From assembly GCA_025360685.1 (NCBI GenBank), contig JANYBR010000424.1:1-7160 (forward strand): DNA of 7,160 nt. The letters are read 5' to 3'. Position 1 is the stretch's first letter. Each line of letters opens with the position of its first letter. Positions 1 to 5,322 of the stretch are shown here, in pieces. The notes beneath the pieces are model-generated. The model had not been told where the DNA came from, searched no databases, and was given only the letters and a program-made list of their open reading frames with translations. The DNA comes from Pseudomonadota bacterium (GTDB lineage Bacteria; Pseudomonadota; Alphaproteobacteria; Micropepsales; Micropepsaceae). The position numbers and the translations under genes were made by a program.

Positions 1-55
1 CGGTGAGGTTGCGCAGGAAAACGGGAACCGAAACCTGGTACATGGAAATAGTCAT
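1..55 (-). CDS. DUF1993-family protein, 5' fragment
   Basis: This minus-strand gene starts at 55 and runs off the left edge, so only 18 codons are visible, reading MTISMYQVSVPVFLRNLT. That opening closely resembles the N-terminus I know for DUF1993 proteins (a short Met-Tyr-Gln-x-Ser-Val-Pro-Val-Phe block). DUF1993 proteins are roughly 170-residue helical proteins of unknown biochemical role. A strong Shine-Dalgarno (GGAGGA, complement of 61-66) lies 5 nt before the ATG and supports this start over the internal Met at codon 5. The gene is transcribed away from the neighbouring GST and shares a 93-bp divergent spacer with it. The family call rests on a short peptide only. Confidence 0.6.
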   Translation of the reverse strand, partial: MTISMYQVSVPVFLRNLT

Positions 56-88
56 GAAATTCCTCCGGGTATTTCTTCTGTGGCAGTG

Positions 89-103
89 ATGCGCGCAACG
101 CAT
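89..103. promoter_or_regulatory. Short interrupted palindrome in divergent spacer (possible operator)
   Basis: ATGCG-CGCAA-CGCAT is a perfect 5-bp inverted repeat with a 5-bp spacer. It sits midway between the divergent DUF1993 and GST start codons. Position and symmetry suit a regulator site, but a repeat this short can occur by chance. I see no convincing -35/-10 pair around it. Confidence 0.15.
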
Positions 104-148
104 ACGCCTTCATGCTAGGCTTGCGCCAGACAAAAATGGGAGACCGCG

Positions 149-892
149 ATGCTTGAACTTTTTTATTGGCCCACGCCGAACGGCAAGAAGGTCACGATCC
201 TGCTGGAAGAACTCGGCACGCCCTACACGATCAAGGCCACCAATATCGGGCGCGGCGACCAGTTCGAGCCGGAGTTCCTCAAATTCTCGCCCAACAACCG
301 CATGCCCGCCCTGGTCGACACCGAGCCGAAAGGCGGCGGCGCTGCGGTACGTCTCTTCGAATCCGGCGCGATCATGATGTACATCGCCGAGAAGCACGGG
401 AAATTCTATCCGCAGGAGATGGCAAAGAAATACGACGTCATCCAATGGGTGATGTGGCAGATGGGCAATCAGGGCCCGAAGTTCGGCGAGCAAGGCCATT
501 TCTTCCGCGCCTCGCAGAATGCGGCCAATGGCGATCTGGCCTATGCGGTCACGCGCTTCAGCGACGAAGTGCACCGGCTCTATGGCGTGATGAATCTCGG
601 CTTGCACAAAAAAGAGTGGCTGGCGGCCGGCGAATACACGATCGCAGACATGATCTGCTATCCCTGGGCTTCGGGCTACAAGCTGCGCAAGATCGATCTC
701 GACGAATTTCCCAACGTCAAGCGCTGGATGGCGGCGATGGAAGCGCGCCCGGCGGTGAAGAAGGCGATGGAGGCGGCGCTGCCGCCGTCGGCCATCGAGG
801 ATCCGGCGGCGATCTCGGACGCGGAGAAGGAGCGCCGCTCCAAGCTCCTCACCAACCAGCGCGCGACGAAGATCCCGGCAAGCTGGGGGTAG
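149..892 (+). CDS. Glutathione S-transferase, YfcG/YghU-like (Nu class)
   Basis: This 247-residue cytosolic protein has a thioredoxin-fold N-domain (about 1-85) and an all-helical GST C-domain (about 95-215). The N-terminus has the TPNG active-site loop (Thr9, Asn11) typical of E. coli YfcG/YghU and yeast Ure2-like GSTs, rather than a Tyr, Ser or Cys catalytic residue. Other marks are SPNNRMPAL with the cis-Pro at 53, the glutathione-binding FESGA box (Glu71-Ser72), and the C-domain N-capping box TIAD (164-167). YfcG-type enzymes bind glutathione or glutathione disulfide and show disulfide reductase or peroxidase activity, so a thiol-redox or detoxification role is likely; the substrate is unknown. 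The ATG at 149 follows GGGAGA with suitable spacing. The tail after about 215 is a little longer than in YfcG and rich in charged residues. The gene stands alone on its strand and converges on the HAD remnant. Confidence 0.9.
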   Translation: MLELFYWPTPNGKKVTILLEELGTPYTIKATNIGRGDQFEPEFLKFSPNNRMPALVDTEPKGGGAAVRLFESGAIMMYIAEKHGKFYPQEMAKKYDVIQWVMWQMGNQGPKFGEQGHFFRASQNAANGDLAYAVTRFSDEVHRLYGVMNLGLHKKEWLAAGEYTIADMICYPWASGYKLRKIDLDEFPNVKRWMAAMEARPAVKKAMEAALPPSAIEDPAAISDAEKERRSKLLTNQRATKIPASWG

Positions 893-1067
893 GCCCCCTC
901 CGTCTCATTCGCTTCGCTCACTCGACACCTCCCCCGTGACAACGGGGGAGGAAACGTGCGTGCGAGTCCTTCCTCCCCCCGTCGTTACGGGGGAGCGATC
1001 GGCCGCGCTCGGACCCTTGGCACGCGGCCATCGACGGATTGGCGCGCAGCGCCAAGACGGAGGGGGC
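893..1067. repeat. Compound palindromic intergenic element with 13-bp terminal inverted repeats
   Basis: The element is bounded by exact 13-bp inverted repeats, GCCCCCTCCGTCT at 893-905 and its complement at 1055-1067. Inside are several hairpins. The one at 928-951 has a perfect 10-bp stem and a 4-nt loop (CCTCCCCCGT/ACGGGGGAGG). The one at 973-995 is a near copy in opposite orientation, with one bulged C. A pair at 1001-1007 and 1023-1029 (GGCCGCG/CGCGGCC) and a 7-bp stem with a 3-nt loop at 1039-1055 complete it. The whole reads as two related units facing each other, as in REP/BIME-like or miniature inverted-repeat elements. It begins one base after the GST stop codon and ends at the stop of the HAD remnant, so it could act as a bidirectional transcription end. 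No T-run follows the stems and no open gene lies inside. Confidence 0.75.
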
Positions 1068-1150
1068 TAGCTCAGTTTCATCCCCGTCGCCGCTTCGAGT
1101 TCGGCAATGGCTTGCGGGCCTGAATCGATCTTGATTGTGGTCACGCCGAA
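1067..1150 (-). pseudogene. 3' remnant of a HAD-family phosphatase gene
   Basis: Read on the minus strand, the 27 codons before the TAG at 1069-1067 encode a peptide containing SGPQAIAELEAATGMKL. It matches the last 27 residues of the intact HAD gene at 1714-2358 at 22 of 27 positions, and the changes are conservative (Val/Met, Ile/Val, Asp/Glu, Ser/Thr, Phe/Leu). By hand count, 65 of 77 bases match between 1074-1150 and 1721-1797. The peptide lies in frame directly after the TAG (1153-1151) of the exported-protein gene, with no start codon of its own, so it is not translated as a HAD protein. The divergence pattern looks like that of a paralogue or allele that was once selected and then cut off, not of a fresh duplication. 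Confidence 0.85.
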
Positions 1151-1633
1151 CTAGCCTGCCAGTTTTGTGACTGCCCGGAATCCAGGGTCCGTCTGGCCGC
1201 CGGTCGGAGCGAAGCGGCCGTCGGACTCACGCACCAGAAAGAGCAGGTAGACACTCCGGCTGGAAGGGTCGAATGATACCAGCAACGGCCCGTTGAGCTC
1301 GATCTTCGGCGGAGCCGCTTCGCGGTAGTGATGCAGTGTGAATTGCGCGAGCGTCCTTGGTCCCTTCAGAACCGCAAAGCTCTGAAATTTCGTCTCGACG
1401 CCGATCGACGCGATCTTGATGCCCCTCCCTTTATCCGTGTCCCGGAAGATGTCGGCAAAGAAGGCCCGTTCGCCTGTGTCGGCGGTTTTTGCAGCTGGGC
1501 TTGCAATGACAACTAGATCGGACGCGTCAACTAGTTCTTGAAAGCTCTGGGTTGAAATCAGCCGGGCTTGCGACTGCGATGGAGCGCCGATCAGGACCGC
1601 CAGTGTGAAAAGCAGAAGCTTGAAGAAATTCAA
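1151..1633 (-). CDS. Small exported protein of unknown function (probable TTG start)
   Basis: The frame stays open far upstream, into the HAD gene, but the credible protein begins at a TTG (1633-1631). That TTG is preceded by GAGGGGG (complement of 1638-1644) four bases away. From it, 160 residues follow, opening with a Sec-type signal peptide: Asn-Phe-Phe-Lys, a hydrophobic core (about 6-17) and a probable cut after SQA (residue 23). The mature part, about 137 residues, has DASDLVVIA (36-44), VLKG (88-91), HHYRE (101-105), NGPLLVSFDP (114-123) and YLLFLVRESDGRFAPTGGQTDP (129-150, with one break for length: YLLFLVRE then SDGRFAPTGGQTDP). This looks like a compact beta-rich secreted domain, and I recall similar unnamed conserved proteins in diverse bacteria, but I assign no function. 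A sampled 60-bp stretch is about 53% GC against about 67% in the adjacent HAD gene, which suggests a separate origin. The stop codon lies exactly at the HAD-remnant junction. Confidence 0.65.
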   Translation of the reverse strand: MNFFKLLLFTLAVLIGAPSQSQARLISTQSFQELVDASDLVVIASPAAKTADTGERAFFADIFRDTDKGRGIKIASIGVETKFQSFAVLKGPRTLAQFTLHHYREAAPPKIELNGPLLVSFDPSSRSVYLLFLVRESDGRFAPTGGQTDPGFRAVTKLAG

Positions 1634-1637
1634 GAAA

Positions 1638-1644
1638 CCCCCTC
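1638..1644 (-). promoter_or_regulatory. Ribosome binding site deciding a TTG start
   Basis: GAGGGGG on the minus strand lies four bases before the TTG at 1633-1631. The residues encoded just after it form a complete signal peptide. No ATG or GTG nearby in this frame gives a sensible leader, so this site is the main reason for placing the exported protein's start here. Confidence 0.5.
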
Positions 1645-1713
1645 GCGCTTTGTTCGACCGTAACACAATAGACGCAGCAGGCCGCTCGGACAGACAAGCT
1701 GCAACTAAAATTA

Positions 1714-2358
1714 CTATGTAAGTTTCATCCCCGTCGCCGCTTCGAGTTCCGCGATGGCTTGCGGGCCGCTTTCCACCTTGATCGTCGTCATGCCGAGCGC
1801 GCGCGCCGGTTTGAGGTTGCCGCCGAGATCGTCGAGGAAGACGCAGGCCGCCGGTCCGACGCCGAGCTTCTCGCACATCATGTGATAGATGCGCGGATCG
1901 GGTTTGCGGATGCCGATCTTGCTGCTCTCGATCAGTTGATCGAACAGTTCCATGATCTCGCGCGCATAGATCGAGCGGCCGGCACCGGGCGCGGCCTCCC
2001 CCGAGGCAGTGTTCGTCGGCATGTTGTTGGTGATGCAGCCGGTCTTGAACCTGGTCTTCACGCGGCGCAGCGCCTCGATCATCTCGGGACGGAAGTCACC
2101 CGAAAGGAGCGGCAGCACATCGCGGCCGGGAATATCGAAGCCGAGCGCCTTGGCTTCCCGCGCGAACATCTGGTCGAAGCCGTCCATGTCGACGTCGGAG
2201 CGCTCGAAATGCGCCCAGGCATTATCCTCGTGATTGGTGGAATTGATCTTGCGGATGGTGCCGACCGGAATGCCCCGCTCGCGCTCATAGCGGGCAAACG
2301 CCTCGAACGGCGAAGTCGTGAACACACCGCCAAAATCCCAAATCACAGCTTCGATCAT
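1714..2358 (-). CDS. HAD-IA family phosphatase/hydrolase (ACAD10/epoxide-hydrolase N-domain-like)
   Basis: This 214-residue soluble protein has all four HAD motifs. Motif I is WDFGGV with the nucleophile Asp8; motif II is ITNN with Thr110; motif III is RKPDP with Lys152; motif IV is FLDDLGGN with Asp176-Asp177. The helical insert after motif I (about 17-85) marks a C1-capped subclass I enzyme. The residue two after the nucleophile is Gly10 rather than the usual acid/base Asp. That is also seen in the ACAD10-like branch and in YihX, so it does not by itself mean loss of activity. The natural substrate, probably a small phosphate ester, cannot be told from sequence. The ATG at 2358 has AAGGA (complement of 2364-2368) five bases upstream. 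The gene is divergent from the MBL hydrolase, and its 3' end is present again at 1067-1150, beyond the exported-protein gene. Confidence 0.88.
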   Translation of the reverse strand: MIEAVIWDFGGVFTTSPFEAFARYERERGIPVGTIRKINSTNHEDNAWAHFERSDVDMDGFDQMFAREAKALGFDIPGRDVLPLLSGDFRPEMIEALRRVKTRFKTGCITNNMPTNTASGEAAPGAGRSIYAREIMELFDQLIESSKIGIRKPDPRIYHMMCEKLGVGPAACVFLDDLGGNLKPARALGMTTIKVESGPQAIAELEAATGMKLT

Positions 2359-2378
2359 GTCATTCCTTGCTGAAGCGG

Positions 2379-2459
2379 CTCATGCTTCGACAGGCCGTAG
2401 CGTCAGCGTACGGACCAGCATGAGGAATTCTTCGAGCCCTCAGCCCGAGCCCGTCGAAG
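2379..2459. repeat. Nested inverted repeat in the HAD-MBL divergent spacer
   Basis: CTCATGCT at 2379-2386 pairs with AGCATGAG at 2417-2424. Inside it, CCGTA at 2395-2399 pairs with TACGG at 2409-2413. CTTCGAC at 2385-2391 also pairs with GTCGAAG at 2453-2459. The words resemble the CATGCTTCGACAGGC-type palindromic repeats common between genes in Alphaproteobacteria. It occupies much of the 187-bp gap between the two divergent starts, so promoters for both genes must lie near or within it. I could not pick out a clear -35/-10 pair. Confidence 0.5.
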
Positions 2460-2545
2460 GACGAAGGACTTGCGTCAGGAAGCAGAGCGCGCCCTAATCG
2501 GTCAAGGTCCTTCAACGAGCTTTGGACCAAGAATTGGGTAACTGG

Positions 2546-3505
2546 ATGGCGCTGAGTTTCCGCAAGGCGAGCTATGAGCCGGGCGTGGTCGAATTCGGCA
2601 ACGGCTCTTTCGCCTATCTGCAGCCCGATGGTGGCTGGGGTTTTTCCAATGCGGGACTCGTAACCGATGGCGGCGAGGCGCTGCTGGTCGACACCATGTT
2701 CGACACCGCCCACACGCTCGCCATGCTCGACGGTTTCAAGCAGGTCAGCCGTGCGAAAATCGGAACGCTCGTCAATACGCATCACAATGGCGATCACTGC
2801 TACGGCAATGCCTGTATCGATGGGTGCCAGATCATCGCCACGGTCGGCGCCGCCGAAGCGATGAAGCATGAGACGCCGCGCAGCCTGGCGCAGTTCATGA
2901 AGGCGGCGCCCGGTCTTGGCCTGACGGGCGAATATCTGGTTCACTGTTTTGGCGACTTCGACTTCGAGCACACCTCGTTCCGCGCGCCGGACCAGACTTT
3001 CACCGGTCACACCACGCGCCAGGTCGGCGACAAACGCGTCGAGCTGATCGAGGTCGGCCCCGCACACACCGGCGGCGATGCGCTGGTGCATGTGCCCGCC
3101 GACAAGACGCTGTTCAGCGGCGACATTCTCTTCATCGACGGCCATCCCATCATGTGGGCAGGACCGATCGAGAACTGGATCGCAGCCTGCGAGACCATCA
3201 TCGCCATGGATGTCGACACCATCGTGCCGGGTCACGGCCCGATCACGGACAAGAAAGGTGTCGCCCGCGTGCGCGACTATCTATCCTATGTTCAGGGTGA
3301 AGCGAGACAGCGCTACGACAGCGGCATGGGCGCGTTCGAGGCGGCGCGCTCCATTTCGCTCGATGACTATGCCGGCTGGGGCGATGCCGAGCGTATTGCG
3401 GTAAACGTCGCATCCCTCTATCGCGAGTTCGGCGCGAAGGATACGCCATCGGATGCCGCCACCCTGTTTGGCTGGATGGCGCAATTGTGGAAGGACAAGA
3501 AATGA
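2546..3505 (+). CDS. Metallo-beta-lactamase-fold hydrolase
   Basis: From the ATG at 2546 this is a 319-residue cytosolic protein with the MBL metal-binding signature. The metal loop is NTHHNGDHCYGN with His79, Asn81, Asp83 and His84. His174 follows in PAHTGGD, Asp193 in FSGD and His230 in PGHGP. The middle His of the classical HxHxDH is Asn here; related MBL proteins with a THxNGDHxxGN form exist, so site 1 may bind metal differently. The N-terminal beta-sandwich half covers about 10-200. The last 80 residues are helical and could shape a substrate pocket. The substrate is unknown; lactone, thioester or glutathione-thioester hydrolysis are all possible. A TTG at 2522 would add eight residues (MDQELGNW), but neither start has a strong ribosome site, so the N-terminus is uncertain. 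The stop overlaps the start of the next GST (ATGA), indicating a shared message and translational coupling. Confidence 0.85.
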   Translation: MALSFRKASYEPGVVEFGNGSFAYLQPDGGWGFSNAGLVTDGGEALLVDTMFDTAHTLAMLDGFKQVSRAKIGTLVNTHHNGDHCYGNACIDGCQIIATVGAAEAMKHETPRSLAQFMKAAPGLGLTGEYLVHCFGDFDFEHTSFRAPDQTFTGHTTRQVGDKRVELIEVGPAHTGGDALVHVPADKTLFSGDILFIDGHPIMWAGPIENWIAACETIIAMDVDTIVPGHGPITDKKGVARVRDYLSYVQGEARQRYDSGMGAFEAARSISLDDYAGWGDAERIAVNVASLYREFGAKDTPSDAATLFGWMAQLWKDKK

Positions 3506-4290
3506 CCGTCACCGTTTACGAGCACCCGCTCAGCCCTTACGCGCAGAAGGTCAAGATCGCGCTCGACGAAAAGGGCGTCGCCTACGAAACCAAAATGCCG
3601 GCCGCCATCGGCAGTGGCCAGCCCGACCGCGAGTTTCTCAAAGCCAATCCGCGTGGCGAAGTGCCGGCCCTGATCGACGGCGACACGATGATCTTCGATT
3701 CGACGATCATCCTGGAATATATCGAGGACAAGTGGCCATCACCGGCGATGCTGCCGAAAACGCCTGCCGCCCGCGCCAATGCGCGCACCATCGAAGAAGT
3801 GATGGACACCTTGTTCGAGCCGATCAACTGGGGCATGGGCGAAATCCGCTGGTTCAAGCGCGCCGAAGGCGAGCGCGCCCGCACCATCGAGGCGCGCGCC
3901 ATGTCGCAGGCCCGCGGCATTTATGAATGGCTGACGCGCCATCTGGGACGCGCGCAATGGTTCGGCGGCGAGACGTTCGGCTGGGGCGATCTCTCGGTCG
4001 TGCCCTATCTCAACGGGGCGCGCGGCAACGGCATCGGACCGGACGAGAAATCTCCCATCGGTCAATGGCTCGTGCGTGCCAACGCCCGCGCCTCGGTGCA
4101 GAAATCGGCGCAGGCCGCTGCGGACTCGATCAAAGGCATGACCCAGGTGGCAGGTGCGGTGCAGAGCGGACTGTTCAAGCGCGAATATCGCGATCATCGC
4201 CTCGAATGGATGATCCGCTCCGGCGGCCTCGATGTCGTGCTGGAAGGTATCAAGAACAACAATATCCGTTTTTCCAACGAACTCTCTTAA
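3502..4290 (+). CDS. Glutathione S-transferase with extended C-terminal tail
   Basis: This 262-residue protein begins at the ATG at 3502, which overlaps the TGA of the MBL gene. AAGGA at 3491-3495 is six bases upstream, so this start is preferred over an in-frame GTG at 3487. The N-domain has the opening EHPLSPYAQKVKIALDEKG (7-25) with Ser11 or Tyr13 as candidate catalytic residues, NPRGEVPAL with the cis-Pro at 55, and the glutathione-binding FDST (Asp66-Ser67). The helical C-domain (about 90-215) has a WGDLS box with Asp163. Residues 224-262, starting LFKREYRDHRLEW, form a conserved-looking tail absent from minimal GSTs of 200-220 residues. It probably conjugates or removes glutathione from an unknown electrophile. 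Tight coupling with the MBL hydrolase suggests the two act on the same compound or its glutathione adduct. Confidence 0.88.
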   Translation: MTVTVYEHPLSPYAQKVKIALDEKGVAYETKMPAAIGSGQPDREFLKANPRGEVPALIDGDTMIFDSTIILEYIEDKWPSPAMLPKTPAARANARTIEEVMDTLFEPINWGMGEIRWFKRAEGERARTIEARAMSQARGIYEWLTRHLGRAQWFGGETFGWGDLSVVPYLNGARGNGIGPDEKSPIGQWLVRANARASVQKSAQAAADSIKGMTQVAGAVQSGLFKREYRDHRLEWMIRSGGLDVVLEGIKNNNIRFSNELS

Positions 4291-4291
4291 G

Positions 4292-4373
4292 CGTCATCAC
4301 CCGGCGCGAAACGTCCGGGTGACCCAATTTTAGCGTACGGAACATGGATCACCCGCATTCGCGGGTGATGACG
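4292..4373. repeat. REP-like palindromic doublet
   Basis: Two hairpins form one 82-bp element bounded by exact 12-bp inverted ends, CGTCATCACCCG at 4292-4303 and CGGGTGATGACG at 4362-4373. The first hairpin, 4297-4322, has an 8-bp stem (TCACCCGG/CCGGGTGA) and is followed by CCCAATTTTA. The second, 4348-4369, has a perfect 9-bp stem (ATCACCCGC/GCGGGTGAT) and a 4-nt ATTC loop. Units of this ATCACCCGC-ATTC-GCGGGTGAT kind are frequent between genes in Alphaproteobacteria. Lying between GST2 and GST3, it may stabilise the upstream message or partly terminate transcription. Confidence 0.7.
4297..4330 (+). terminator. Possible weak terminator after GST2
   Basis: The GC-rich 8-bp stem at 4297-4322 starts seven bases after the GST2 stop codon and is followed within a few bases by ATTTTA. 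The T-run is short and offset from the stem, so efficient intrinsic termination is doubtful. It may only attenuate read-through into GST3. Confidence 0.3.
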
Positions 4374-4398
4374 GATAAAGAGAAGGCAGGAGTAAGCC

Positions 4399-5322
4399 AT
4401 GGCCCACGAGATCATATTCCACAACTATCCGACCTCGCCCTTCTCGGAGAAGGTACGCGTCGCGTTCGGTATCAAGAAATTGGCCTGGCGCTCGGTGGTG
4501 CAACCGACGATCATGCCCAAGCCCGATCTCATCCCGCTCACCGGCGGCTACCGAAAAATCCCGGTGCTGCAGATCGGCGCCGACATCTTCTGCGATTCGC
4601 AACTGATCCTGCGCGAGATCGAGCGCCGCTTTCCGACGCCGAGCCTGTCGCCGCAGAACACGGGTGCGCCCTACGGCCTGGGCTTCTGGGCGGACCGCCA
4701 GATCTTCCAGGCGGCAGTAGCGATCATCTTCGGCGAGATCGGCGACATGGTGCCGGAGGACTTCAAGAAGGACCGCGCCGCGATGAGCGGCGGCAGCTTT
4801 TCGGCCGAGGCGCTGAAACGCGCCGTTCCGCTCATGCGCGATCAATATCGTGCGCACACCCAGTTCCTTGCCGACCAGCTCGAAGACGGACGCTCATTCT
4901 GGGGCGGCGAGCAGCCGGGCCTTGCCGACATCCACGCCTTCATGAATCCGTGGTTTGTCAACAGCGCCCTGCCCCATCGCGCCAAGGCGACCCTCGAGGA
5001 ATTCCCCAAGGTCATGGCCTGGTTCGAGCGCGTGCGCGCCATCGGTCACGGCACGCACAAGGAGATGAGCCCCAAGGAAGCGCTCGCCGTCGCGAAGGAG
5101 GCAACGTCGGAATCCCATCTTGCACACGATCCGCACGATCCCAACGGCCGCAAGCCGGGCGACAAGGTGGCGGTGTCCGCCGACGATTACGGCCGAGATC
5201 CCATCGCGGGCGAGATCGTCTTCAGCAACGCGCACGAGATCGCAATTCTTCGCAGTGCGCCGGAAGTCGGCGAAGTCGTGGTGCATTTCCCGCGCGCGGG
5301 ATTCGTGGTGAGCGCTGTCTAG
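4399..5322 (+). CDS. Glutathione S-transferase with extra C-terminal domain
   Basis: This 307-residue protein, from an ATG with AGGAG at 4388-4392 six bases upstream, has a thioredoxin-fold GST N-domain (about 3-80). It opens NYPTSPFSEKVR (9-20), with cis-Pro at 55 in RKIPVL and the glutathione-binding box CDSQ (Asp66-Ser67). The helical C-domain (about 90-215) includes LADIHAF with Asp177. A linker rich in Ala, Glu and His leads to about 60 further residues (250-307) that look beta-rich: GDKVAVSADDYGRDPIAGEI, then a second strand block ending VVVHFPRAGFVV. I believe similar GST-plus-tail proteins exist in other Alphaproteobacteria, but I cannot name the tail domain. The substrate is unknown. 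It follows GST2 on the same strand across a REP-like repeat and may be the third gene of the MBL-GST operon. Its TAG overlaps the stop of the convergent PAS gene. Confidence 0.87.
   Translation: MAHEIIFHNYPTSPFSEKVRVAFGIKKLAWRSVVQPTIMPKPDLIPLTGGYRKIPVLQIGADIFCDSQLILREIERRFPTPSLSPQNTGAPYGLGFWADRQIFQAAVAIIFGEIGDMVPEDFKKDRAAMSGGSFSAEALKRAVPLMRDQYRAHTQFLADQLEDGRSFWGGEQPGLADIHAFMNPWFVNSALPHRAKATLEEFPKVMAWFERVRAIGHGTHKEMSPKEALAVAKEATSESHLAHDPHDPNGRKPGDKVAVSADDYGRDPIAGEIVFSNAHEIAILRSAPEVGEVVVHFPRAGFVVSAV

Noticed and set aside
1328..1516. Short plus-strand open frame inside the exported-protein gene
   Set aside because: It has no convincing ribosome site, no recognisable motif and lies opposite a protein with a clear signal peptide.
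1634..1876. Upstream extension of the exported protein to an ATG at 1876
   Set aside because: The extension is Arg-rich, overlaps the real HAD coding sequence in another frame and would bury the signal peptide in the middle of the protein.
2360..3235. A 291-codon minus-strand open frame over the MBL gene
   Set aside because: It is antisense to a gene with all MBL metal motifs and has no family features of its own.
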